Shown: piece after piece, positions 35,409-43,183 of the stretch
Position numbering within the stretch: position 1 is the stretch's first letter
Layout: each line of letters begins with the position of its first letter
Source: Geminicoccus roseus DSM 18922
GTDB taxonomy: Bacteria; Pseudomonadota; Alphaproteobacteria; Geminicoccales; Geminicoccaceae
NCBI RefSeq assembly: GCF_000427665.1
Contig: NZ_KE386572.1
Span: 3,968,373-4,032,372, forward strand
Direction: 5' to 3'
DNA length: 64,000 bases
Translations under genes and position numbers: made by a program
Notes under the pieces: model-generated
Told to the model about the DNA's origin: nothing
The model's database searches: none
The model's input: the letters and a program-made list of their open reading frames with translations, nothing else

Positions 35409-35861
35409 CTACAGGCTGTCGAGCAGGTCGACCACCTCCTGGCGAAGGGTCTCGTAGGCCGGCAGGTGGTCCTGGATCCACAAGGTCGCGTGGTCGTCCG
35501 ACTGGTAGAGATCCAGGTGGTAGCGGCGGCCCTCGGAGCCGCGATGGGCGTTGGTGAACCGGTAGGAGCCGGCCGAGACGATCATCTCGGGGCAGGGCGA
35601 GCCGGACGATCCGGGGGCGCTGACGAAGAACATGAAGTACTTGGTCCACTCGCCTTCGCCCGCGCTCAGCCGGAAGCAGATCACCTCGCGCTCGCCATGG
35701 GCGAAGATCTCGATGACCTTGGGCACCTGCGGGTGCGGGTCGAGGATGGCGCCCCAGCGGGCGAAGACGGGGCAGGGGGGCGCATCGGCGGCGGATGATG
35801 TCGCCGGGGAGGTGCGGGCCGGGCGCAGCCAGGCGGCGAGCCTGGTTCGGATGGTGGTCAT
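35409..35861 (-). CDS. Unknown protein (150 aa)
   Basis: A 150-residue protein starting at ATG 35861. After a Pro/Ala-rich N-terminus it has a coherent mixed domain: VPKVIEIFAHGEREVICFRLSAGEGEWTKYFMFFVSAP, EMIVSAGSYRFTNAH, YHLDLYQSDDHATLWIQDHLPAYETLRQEVVDLLDSL. Aromatic-rich strands and the helical end look like a real globular protein. No signal peptide. Family not recognised. Confidence 0.65.
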   Translation of the reverse strand: MTTIRTRLAAWLRPARTSPATSSAADAPPCPVFARWGAILDPHPQVPKVIEIFAHGEREVICFRLSAGEGEWTKYFMFFVSAPGSSGSPCPEMIVSAGSYRFTNAHRGSEGRRYHLDLYQSDDHATLWIQDHLPAYETLRQEVVDLLDSL

Positions 35862-35981
35862 GGGGTCGCCTGCGGGGGGCTGTCGCGGGCCGGACGTGCC
35901 GGTGGAGATGAGGGGCCCCGGACGGCGCCTGGAGCGCCGGCCATCCCGGGGCAGCCAGGCGCGAGGATGCCGGACCTGGAC

Positions 35982-36365
35982 CTATCGTGCTGCCCGTGGC
36001 TGCTCCCCATGCATGGAGGGTGCAACGGCGCGCAGGCCATCCCGTTCGTTCTGCCAGACCGCGCGCCGGTCATGCTCGAGGATCGGCGGATCGCCGCGAT
36101 GGAGTGCCAGCGCCTTGAAGAAGCCCGGGCCCGGCATGCTCGGATGCTTCCCCCGGACGATCACCGCCGTTCTGAATGGCCGTTTGCCGGCTCCGTCCTG
36201 CCTGTCCAGCGGATCGAAGATCCGTGACAGCGCGTTGTTCTTCAGATTGAGGCCATGGGTCGGCAGGCCGAACCGAACTGCCAGTTGCCCATAAGTGATG
36301 GTCCGGCCCGATCGGCCGAGTTCCTCGATGAATTCGACCCTGGCATCATGGTCCATGATGGGCAC
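35982..36365 (-). CDS. Unknown small protein with ITYGQLA motif
   Basis: A 127-residue protein, GTG at 36365 or ATG at 36356; GGGAGG upstream favours GTG. RVEFIEELGRSGRTITYGQLAVRFGLP resembles the winged-helix DNA-binding pattern of alkyltransferase-like proteins (TYGQLA). LKNNALSRIFDPLDRQD and RPFRTAVIVRGKHPSMPGPGFFKAL follow and look conserved. No PCHR active site is present, so it is not an O6-methylguanine methyltransferase. Possibly a DNA-associated protein; unconfirmed. The 298 bp between it and the peroxidase gene hold only a repeat core. Confidence 0.55.
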   Translation of the reverse strand: MPIMDHDARVEFIEELGRSGRTITYGQLAVRFGLPTHGLNLKNNALSRIFDPLDRQDGAGKRPFRTAVIVRGKHPSMPGPGFFKALALHRGDPPILEHDRRAVWQNERDGLRAVAPSMHGEQPRAAR

Positions 36366-36442
36366 CTGGGCCTCCCCGTGAAATCAAGTCAAAAAATTTC
36401 CGATAGAATAGATGTTGCCGATCGACGAGGCAACGATGCCAT

Positions 36443-36470
36443 GGCGCAAGACCTGACGCCCTTTCCCTGC
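36443..36470 (+). repeat. Core of the vapC-tail repeat, isolated copy
   Basis: GCGCAAGACCTGACGCC followed by CTTTCCCTGC is close to the core GCAAGACCTGACCCCATTTCC at 41284-41317. No vapC coding remnant precedes it here. It lies in a gene-free gap between an unknown gene and the di-heme protein gene. Confidence 0.5.
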
Positions 36471-36663
36471 GACGCTGTTCTTCCCGGCAGCGGGCAGGCG
36501 CAGCCGGGGCGCCCGCCTGGTTCGGATCGTGGTCCGGGGGTCGGCGCACCCGGGGAAACGCCCCGGATGGCAGGACCCGGGCCGGCCCTCCCGGCCCGCG
36601 AGGGAGCGCGACTTGCCCGGTCTTGGGACCGGCCGGGCAAGGCAGGATGGGGGAAGCGGGCGG

Positions 36664-38385
36664 TCAGAGGGCTGCCAGGAAGTTCGTCAGGTCGGTCTTC
36701 TCCTGGCGGGTCAGCCCGATGCCGAAGCGCTGGTTGTAGAAATCGACCACGTCCGCGAGGGTGCGCGCCGAGCCGTCGCGGAAGAACGGGGCACGGGAAG
36801 CCAGGTTGCGCAGCGAGGGGACCGAGCTCTTGCCGATGTCGGCGCAGCGGCCGCTGATCATCGCCCGCCCCGGATCGTTGGTTTCGATCACGTTGCTCGG
36901 GTGGAAGGCGGGCTTGCTCTCGCAGGTGATGGTGAAGATCGGAAGATCCTTGCGCAGCCTGGCCCCGCCGCGTCCCTGGAAGTCGCCGCTGACGCCGATG
37001 TTGCTCTGGCTGGCCGGGAAGCTGTTGCTGCCGCCATGCAGGATGCTGTGGCAGTTGGCGCAGGTCGCGTCGGCCGCGATGAACGGCGGCACCACGTCGG
37101 AGAAGCCCGGAACGTCCCGGGCGGCGAACCGGCCGCGGCGGTCGGGTGCGGTGCCGTTGAACAGCGCCTGGCCGCGCTGGATCGACAGGCGCTGGGCCAG
37201 GGCGAAGCGCGCCCCGTTCGGCGTACTCCAGGCGTCGAACTCGTCAAACGGCCTGGAAGGTGTCGGCGGAGGCGGGGGAACCACCTTGCTGGCCGGGATC
37301 ATGTTCTCCCGCAGGTGAACCACGCCGCCTTTGGCACCGTCGTCCAGGGCGCGGGCGCGGTTGTCGACCTGCTGGGCGGTGAAGAAGCCCACCTCGTAGG
37401 CGACGATTTTGCGGATCTCCGCCGAATCCACGGTCAGGCTGCCCTGGCCGCCCTCGCTGGTGGGGCGGTTGTCGCGCTGGGCATGGCCGAGGGTGGCGTT
37501 GAGCGCCTGGGAGAACAGGTTCGGCTCGCGCCCGTCCCACATGATGTTGCCGGAGGGGCCGCCGCCCAGCGTCTCGGTCTTGAAGGCGAGGTTGGCGCTC
37601 ATCAGGGGGCGCCGGTACATGGAAAAGATCGGTACGCTGCCGCCGGTGCCGTTGGCGCCGTCGTTGCCGTCCGACGCGCTGGCATGGGGGTTGCCGGGCG
37701 TGTTGCAGCCATAGGGGTCGTGGGTCACCTTGATGGTGAAGTCGGCGGCGGTGCGCACCGGCATGAAGATCCGGAACAGCCCGAAGTTCAGGAGCAGGGA
37801 GCGGGCCCTGGCCGAATCGCTGTTGCTGCCGCGGCCGCGGCGGCCGCCGTAGAACCTGGATGGCCGGGTCTCCGATGCCGGCACCAGCGTGGGGCAGTTG
37901 GCGCCATCCACCGGCGCGAAGATCGGGTCGCGGACGCCGAAGCGGCGGAAGCGGGTCTTGATGTCGGCGACGCTCACGCTCATCGCCTGGGACGGCTGGT
38001 GGCAGGTGCCGCAGCTGCGGCCGTTGGCGCCCAGCGACTTGAAGAACGGGTGCTCCTTGGCGCCGATGGTCCGGGCGACGCCCTCGTCGCTGATGAAGCC
38101 CGCCACGCCCGACGGGTTGCGGTCGCTGCCCTTGGCCGGGATGACGCCCGGCAGGGATTCGTTGCCGATGACGGCCGGCAGCGGTGCGCCGAGCGCGGCG
38201 CGCAGGGTTGGCGGGAAGTAGCGCGGCGCCGTTTTCGGCACCGCCGATTCGGGCACCTCCTGGGCGGCGACCGGCAATGGCAGGCAGAACAGCCCGGCGG
38301 CTGCGATCAGCACGCCGCCGAGATGCTGCAACTTCTGGTTGCGACTGCCGCCTTTCCGAGTGAGATCAGTTCTTGTCGCGGCCAT
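36664..38385 (-). CDS. Di-heme cytochrome c peroxidase-like protein
   Basis: A 573-residue exported protein. ATG at 38385 gives a signal peptide (hydrophobic GGVLIAAAGLFCLPLPVAA). Two heme motifs are present: CGTCH at 125-129 and CANCH at 442-446. GNIMWDGREPNLFSQALNATLGH and the end SVPSLRNLASRAPFFRDGSARTLADVVDFYNQRFGIGLT are typical of the CcpA/MauG superfamily. Length is well above classic peroxidases (~350), with inserts of Ser/Gly-rich sequence. It should reduce peroxide or oxidise a substrate in the periplasm. No partner gene adjacent. Confidence 0.87.
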   Translation of the reverse strand: MAATRTDLTRKGGSRNQKLQHLGGVLIAAAGLFCLPLPVAAQEVPESAVPKTAPRYFPPTLRAALGAPLPAVIGNESLPGVIPAKGSDRNPSGVAGFISDEGVARTIGAKEHPFFKSLGANGRSCGTCHQPSQAMSVSVADIKTRFRRFGVRDPIFAPVDGANCPTLVPASETRPSRFYGGRRGRGSNSDSARARSLLLNFGLFRIFMPVRTAADFTIKVTHDPYGCNTPGNPHASASDGNDGANGTGGSVPIFSMYRRPLMSANLAFKTETLGGGPSGNIMWDGREPNLFSQALNATLGHAQRDNRPTSEGGQGSLTVDSAEIRKIVAYEVGFFTAQQVDNRARALDDGAKGGVVHLRENMIPASKVVPPPPPTPSRPFDEFDAWSTPNGARFALAQRLSIQRGQALFNGTAPDRRGRFAARDVPGFSDVVPPFIAADATCANCHSILHGGSNSFPASQSNIGVSGDFQGRGGARLRKDLPIFTITCESKPAFHPSNVIETNDPGRAMISGRCADIGKSSVPSLRNLASRAPFFRDGSARTLADVVDFYNQRFGIGLTRQEKTDLTNFLAAL

Positions 38386-39058
38386 GGCTATGGTGATCCA
38401 TGTATATCGAGGCCATCGGGACAAAGAAGAACTCCAGGTACCGACACAAGCGAGAAATATTATTTGCAGCTTTTCAGTGAAGATGCTCGCGCCGATCTAG
38501 AGCCCGTTGGGCATATCTATGCATCATGACAATCATGATTGACAATAGTCGGTATCATCACAATTGTATCATGATATTACTTGTGCATATTTCCGTAGCA
38601 CTGAGGGTTGTATAGGTCATGTCATCATAATCAGTAGAAATACTGTGCTTTGCTTTTTTATTTGATCACCAGGAAAGATCGGCATCTGTCAATCGGAGGG
38701 CTGTCCCATTTTCAGGAAGAAGCCCGCATCTGGTGTGCGGTGTTGTTCCCGTTATTGCCCGAGGCATGGCGACGCTGCGGCGGATGATTTTTGGCCGGAT
38801 CGTCGCGACGACTTTTGATTGCCGGACCGAGCTGGCCGGGCCAGGCGGGTTTGCCGCCAGGCCGGACTTCCGCTCCCGGCGGTCCTTGGAGACAGGCGCC
38901 AAGGCCGGGAGAGGCTCCTGCCTGGTTGCGGGGGGTGGTCCGGGCAGGTGGCCGCGACGGGGAAGGGGGCCGGCAGGCTGGAGCTGGCCCCGATTGCGTT
39001 TACCTGAGCTCTGGACGGATCAGCGCCCGGCTTCGGCGCCAGCCGGCTTCACGAACCG
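38386..39058. other. 673-bp intergenic region, AT-rich in its left half
   Basis: Between 38,440 and 38,700 the DNA is much richer in A+T, with short inverted motifs such as TCATGACAATCATGA (38524-38538) and ATCATGAT. This probably contains the promoter and control sites of the peroxidase-like gene. To the right, GC-rich frames show no supported gene. Confidence 0.45.
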
Positions 39059-39898
39059 TTACCGCCGGTTCGACGGAACGGCGATCCGCTCGAAATCATC
39101 GGCAAGCTCATGCAACGCGGCGCGCATGCGCGGGCCCTGCATGGCATGGCCGTGGCCGCAGACGACGCGTTCGGGCTCGAGCCCGGCCAGAAGCCGCACC
39201 GAGCGGCCCGCCTGCGGCCAGTCCGGGGTGAAGTAGCGCGGGGGGCCGTGCATCTCCGGGCTCTGGACGGCGACCTCGTAGGCCGATTCCTGCCCGGTGG
39301 TGATGAAGGCGTCGCCGGCGACCAGCGTCCGGTCGGCTTCGCGCCACAGCGACACGTGGCCTGGCGTGTGGCCGGGCGTGTGGATCCAGCGCCAGCCCGG
39401 CATGCCCGGCAGGCTGCCATCCGCCGGGAGGGCGCGCAGATGCGGGCCGACATCGACGGGACTGGTCGGGTAGAGCGGCGAAAGCAGCGCCATGGCGCCG
39501 CCGCCCACCCAGGGGTCGGCGGGCGGGTAGGAGGTGCTGCCGTCCAGGTAGGGATGCTCGAGAGGGTGCGCGTAGACCGGCACGTCCCAGTCGCGGGCCA
39601 GGGTTTCCAAAGCGCCCACATGGTCGAAATGGCCATGGGTGAGCACGATCGCCGCGGGCGGGGCGTCCTGGCCGAACCTGTTGCTGGCGAGCTCCCGGAT
39701 GGACTGCGCGGAGCCGGCAAGGCCGGCATCGATGAGGACCCAGTTGCCGGCGCCGGCGGAAGGATGGCCGAACAGCACCACGTTCACGATCTTCAGCCGT
39801 TGCCAAGCCAGGTCGGGTGCTATCGAGACCAGGCCATCCGGCCCCTCGGTTCCGGTCTGGTCGGTCGGATCGAGCGGGATCTGGATTGCCATGGTCAT
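39059..39898 (-). CDS. Metallo-beta-lactamase-fold hydrolase
   Basis: A 279-residue zinc hydrolase. ATG at 39898 or 39892 (MAIQIPLD). Motif HxHxDH is LTHGHFDHVG (His88, His90, Asp92, His93). Further ligands: HTPGHTPGHVSLW and GDAFITTGQE, then VVCGHGHAMQGPRM. The pattern fits glyoxalase-II-like/quorum-quenching-type MBL enzymes with unknown ester or thioester substrate. The frame continues upstream to 40348 but that part is Pro/Arg/Ala-rich without features, so it is left out. Confidence 0.9.
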   Translation of the reverse strand: MTMAIQIPLDPTDQTGTEGPDGLVSIAPDLAWQRLKIVNVVLFGHPSAGAGNWVLIDAGLAGSAQSIRELASNRFGQDAPPAAIVLTHGHFDHVGALETLARDWDVPVYAHPLEHPYLDGSTSYPPADPWVGGGAMALLSPLYPTSPVDVGPHLRALPADGSLPGMPGWRWIHTPGHTPGHVSLWREADRTLVAGDAFITTGQESAYEVAVQSPEMHGPPRYFTPDWPQAGRSVRLLAGLEPERVVCGHGHAMQGPRMRAALHELADDFERIAVPSNRR

Positions 39899-40396
39899 CT
39901 CCAGCCTTGCTGCACGACGCGGTCGGGCGGGCCGGTCTCCGGGGGATGGGCCGTGGCTGGCGGCGGGATGGGGGGAGCAGCCAGTTCCGGCAGCCAGGAG
40001 CGGAGCGGCGCCCGGGCCCGCTTGTGGGCGTGTTTCAGCCTGCCGAACGGCCTGGTGCCGGGCCGGTTCCGTCGCGGGGGATCGGGTCGCCGGGGCACAT
40101 GGTGGCTGGGTTGGGGGCTGTTGGTGGTTGGGCCGGGTGGGGGATGCCGCGAGATGGAGGGCGACCATGAGGGACGCTGTCTGCTCCTGGCGGGCCGCGG
40201 TGGCGCGCCGCTGGAGTTTGGCCTGTCGAGGCTTGAGCCAGGAGCGGCCAGGGTCGATCTGGGCAGGGTGCGCGGCGGGTGCCTCAGGCCGCTGAGCACG
40301 CTTCCGGGGTGGAGGCAGCGGGAGGGCTGGGGCTGATGCAAGAGGCACGGACCCCTTTGCCGCGAACGCGCAGGCGGCATCAATCCTCAGGAGAAC
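39899..40396. other. 498-bp stretch without a supported gene
   Basis: GC-rich, with overlapping open frames on both strands but no domain, start or ribosome site to support any of them. It separates the MBL hydrolase from the acetyltransferase, both on the minus strand. Confidence 0.4.
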
Positions 40397-40843
40397 CTAC
40401 GGGACATCCAGGCGCGGGCTCCTCATGCGCACCCACCGTTCATCACCATCGCCGCCCTCTTCTCCCTCTGTCCAACCCTCGCGCCGGTAGAACCTGAGGG
40501 CGCCGGCATTCTTCCGCTGGCACTTGAGCGTGGCTTGCCCGCCCGCGAGTTCGACGGCCGCCTGCAGCAGCTTGCGGCCGATGCCCTGGCGGGCAAAGCC
40601 TGGGTCGACGTAGAGGTGCTGGATGAACGAGTCCGGCACTTCGACGCCGGCAAAGCCGACGATCCGGCCTTGCTCCGTTCGCGCAACCAGGACGCTTCGG
40701 CCCATGATCGCGTTCTTGAACGCGTCGAGCCCGATCCAGCGAGGGGCATACGGATGTCCGGCATTCCAGGCGCGTTCGAAGACTTCCGCACAGGCGGGGG
40801 CATCCTCCGACGCGTAGGGCGACACGATGACGTTGGAAGACAC
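40397..40843 (-). CDS. GNAT family N-acetyltransferase
   Basis: A 148-residue acetyltransferase, GTG at 40843 (VSSNVIVSPY...). Pattern: APACAEVFERAWNAGHPYAPRWIG, ARTEQGRIVGFAGVEVPDSFIQHLYVDPGFARQGIGRKLL (acetyl-CoA loop RQGIG), LKCQRKNAGALRFYRREGW. It resembles the small single-domain enzymes with unknown substrate. A longer frame upstream runs through repeat DNA and is not coding. Confidence 0.83.
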   Translation of the reverse strand: MSSNVIVSPYASEDAPACAEVFERAWNAGHPYAPRWIGLDAFKNAIMGRSVLVARTEQGRIVGFAGVEVPDSFIQHLYVDPGFARQGIGRKLLQAAVELAGGQATLKCQRKNAGALRFYRREGWTEGEEGGDGDERWVRMRSPRLDVP

Positions 40844-41063
40844 GCGTATGGCTCTGGTGATTTTGGGCGGGAGACGTTTGCTCGAACGCCGCTGCCTGGT
40901 CAATCCGCGGAGGCTTGGGCGGGCGGCCGGAAACGGCCGCTTCCGCCGGGCCAGGGGGCGCAATAGCGGCAGGGGTTGACGGCGTCCTGTGGTCGGCCCC
41001 TGCCGCTCCAGTGCTTGGCGTGCAGGCGATTGACGTTGTCGCGTCTTACGCTGGCTCCCAGCG

Positions 41064-41146
41064 AACGATCCGAGGGGCGGGCAAGCTATGTTGAGCAACC
41101 TTCTCGGGCGGGAAGGTGCGTGAATGCAAGACCTGACCCCATTCCG
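41064..41146 (+). repeat. vapC-tail repeat, copy C
   Basis: From AACGATCC at 41064 to ATTCCG at 41146. The right half is nearly identical to copy B: GGGAAGGTGCGTGAATGCAAG then ACCTGACCCC (41110-41140). The left half still shows traces of the vapC 3' end (GATCC.AGGGGCG..., CTATG). It lies 157 bp before copy B in the same orientation. No gene is supported anywhere from 40844 to 41464. Confidence 0.7.
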
Positions 41147-41220
41147 CGCTTCTGTAGGTGGAAGGTACGGGAGTGTACCGTTCGGAATTCCTGCCTGAGC
41201 AGAAGGCCTGCCGCAGTTTC

Positions 41221-41320
41221 TTTCCCGACGGACGATCCAGGGGTGCAGGCGCCCTATGCCTTGTGAATCTTCCCGGAGCGGGAAGGTGCGCGAACGCAAG
41301 ACCTGACCCCATTTCCGTAG
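41221..41320 (+). repeat. vapC-tail repeat, copy B
   Basis: Aligns gaplessly with copy A at 29591-29690 (78/100 identical). The first part reads FPTDDPGVQAPYAL and stops at 41264-41266, matching the VapC C-terminus FPADDPGVRVPYGV. The rest is the shared downstream flank ending GCAAGACCTGACCCC and ATTTCCG. No other part of a toxin gene precedes it, so only the 3' end remains. Confidence 0.8.
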
Positions 41321-41464
41321 TGAAGGCTGGGGCGACCTGCCAATTGCGTGCGGCGAGTTGACTGGCAGGAAAGTCGTTGACCTTGATTCTGCGCCTTGGC
41401 GATCCTTGCGAAACATCAACAACGAATATACGGATATGCCTGGGCATTAGCAGCGGAAACCACA

Positions 41465-41650
41465 ATGGAGTTCCTCAAGAACATATCAATGAACATGAAG
41501 GCCTCCGGTCCAGCAGCCGTCCTATGTACGTGGGTAGCTGCGGTAACCCTTTTAGGGATATTCGGGGATGGCGTGCTTGCCTCCAGCGCCCTTAGCTTGC
41601 TTGCAGTTTTCGCTGGAAGTGCAGTGTTCGCTCTGGCGAACCGGACGTAG
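41465..41650 (+). CDS. Small membrane protein (61 aa), AT-rich block
   Basis: ATG at 41465 gives MEFLKNISMNMKASG, then two hydrophobic segments (AAVLCTWVAAVTLLGIF, about 17-33, and ASSALSLLAVFAGSAVFAL, about 39-57) and ends ANRT. Probably a two-helix inner-membrane protein. No family recognised. First gene of the second AT-rich block, 152 bp before the next. Confidence 0.5.
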   Translation: MEFLKNISMNMKASGPAAVLCTWVAAVTLLGIFGDGVLASSALSLLAVFAGSAVFALANRT

Positions 41651-41802
41651 AAGTCGCTTCAGCGTCAGATGATAGTGGAGTGAGGCGTCTAGGCGAAGTA
41701 TTCTGGTCGCTATTGATACCATATACGAACATCAATAGGTGGGTCTTGTATTCGGGTAGGCTAACTCAAATTCATTGAGTTATTCTCTGGAGGAATCATC
41801 CC

Positions 41803-42657
41803 GTGAGCTATGCACTACCTCCGAATCTCTCAATGAGTCGATATTTATCAGTCGATAGAATGATGATTAAGCATGGGAAATTTTATGTCGAAGAATTATA
41901 TAGGACGGTAGAATCCTTTCCAGATTCTGCAATGGTATCTTTAGATACCCCTGCATCTCTGAAAAAGATCCTTGAAAGCAACATTAATGTATTTGACAAA
42001 AATCGGCGGATTTGGGGTGATGTTGCCCACTTTCTTCACGCGTACATAACTCTCGTTGTATACCGCGCGGATCAACTTATACTATCCATTTTAGCCGACC
42101 TGCAAAGCGACAGACTTGTGCCGGCTGCCGCGAACGCGCGAAACCTAATTGAGTTAGTTGTGGTGGCCTCACAAGAGATTTCTATCGTCGCATCCGCCTT
42201 GCAGAATGCATGTAACAATAAATTGGTTCACAAACATATTGTCGAATATGAAGACGTAATTGAGAAGATTATGCTTAGATCAATCTGGGGTGCCAAGTCG
42301 CGAGACATTGTGGAAGCGTTGCGTCCTCGGGACGCTTTTAAGACGATCAAAAGCCTCGACGCTGCATTGAAAGGTACGAATCAAGAAGCATTTTATCATG
42401 ATTTATATGAATACCTCTCTGAGTTCGTCCACCCGTATCGGAATGGCTTTAGCGCGTTGATTGCAGGTAGTTGGGATGATGCTGCCGATTTTCGGCGGAA
42501 TCTTGTTATAAGTAAAAAAAATGACAGTAATGCTGCTGCAGTATGTGTAGGGCGAACAGTTAGTGCTATGTGTGTCACAAGTTACAGTTTGTGCTACTAC
42601 TGGAGCAAGAAACGAGATGCAATTCATTCTTATCGAGCCATATTTCGACAACAATGA
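41803..42657 (+). CDS. Unknown helical protein (284 aa), AT-rich block
   Basis: GTG at 41803 follows CTGGAGGAATC, a strong ribosome site. The 284-residue protein is mostly helical: FLHAYITLVVYRADQLILSILADLQSDRLVPAAANARNLIELVVVASQEI in the middle, and YHDLYEYLSEFVHPYRNGFSALIAG, a helix-His-Pro motif like those in uncharacterised helical proteins of accessory DNA (similar in feel to the DUF5677 group, unverified). No signal peptide. A+T content and codon use differ strongly from the chromosome, which marks it as acquired. Confidence 0.75.
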   Translation: MSYALPPNLSMSRYLSVDRMMIKHGKFYVEELYRTVESFPDSAMVSLDTPASLKKILESNINVFDKNRRIWGDVAHFLHAYITLVVYRADQLILSILADLQSDRLVPAAANARNLIELVVVASQEISIVASALQNACNNKLVHKHIVEYEDVIEKIMLRSIWGAKSRDIVEALRPRDAFKTIKSLDAALKGTNQEAFYHDLYEYLSEFVHPYRNGFSALIAGSWDDAADFRRNLVISKKNDSNAAAVCVGRTVSAMCVTSYSLCYYWSKKRDAIHSYRAIFRQQ

Positions 42658-42839
42658 ATAGTATTGTCAATTAGTGAGGTGCAAATTTAACTGCATTATT
42701 TCTGTTGTTCTAATGATAACAATCAAATAAATAACTGCAGCGTATGTTATGGGCAATTCATTTCTTTTTAACATCGCTTGTGCATATTTTAATTAATAAC
42801 GCTTTTGGTTGCTACAAAGAGCTCTCTAGTTATGTGCTA

Positions 42840-43109
42840 ATGGGAAAGATGCCTATGCCACTATCGAAAAAAGAGCTTTACAAGAGAGTTAGGGGGCCAG
42901 TCATGAATGATGAGGATTGGTGGAGACTTGTATTTGATTCAGATGTTGGCCACTTGTATGTCGAGCATGAGTGGGCCCATGTCGATGTGCGAAGAAGGAC
43001 GCCGCCCAACGCCGGAAAGCAAAATATCGAACTAGCCGATTTCTTCGAAAAGGCGCCCATTCAAGCGTGCACCGAACTTCGGCAGCTCCTTGAAAGGCTT
43101 TTTAAATGA
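42840..43109 (+). CDS. Unknown small protein (89 aa), AT-rich block
   Basis: ATG at 42840 (or 42849) gives an 89-residue protein with LSKKELYKRVRGPVMNDEDWWRLVFDSDVGHLYVEHEWAHVDVRRR and a helical end IQACTELRQLLERLF. It looks like a small globular domain rich in Trp/Asp/His. An in-frame start at 42744 would add a hydrophobic N-terminus; I prefer the shorter form but cannot exclude the longer. Third gene of the block, 75 bp before the 3' end of the ABC-F gene. Confidence 0.55.
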   Translation: MGKMPMPLSKKELYKRVRGPVMNDEDWWRLVFDSDVGHLYVEHEWAHVDVRRRTPPNAGKQNIELADFFEKAPIQACTELRQLLERLFK

Positions 43110-43183
43110 AGAGCGATCGGATTGCGTCTCTCCATAAGATGCTTGATCAAGATTCTAGTTGAGTATCTGATGAGGGCTGTTGT

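Noticed and set aside
39899-40348. N-terminal extension of the MBL hydrolase frame
   Set aside because: Pro/Arg/Ala-rich with no domain or signal; the family's normal N-terminus begins at 39898 or 39892.
40844-41422. Upstream continuation of the acetyltransferase frame
   Set aside because: It crosses two vapC-tail repeats and the protein sequence there has no coding character.
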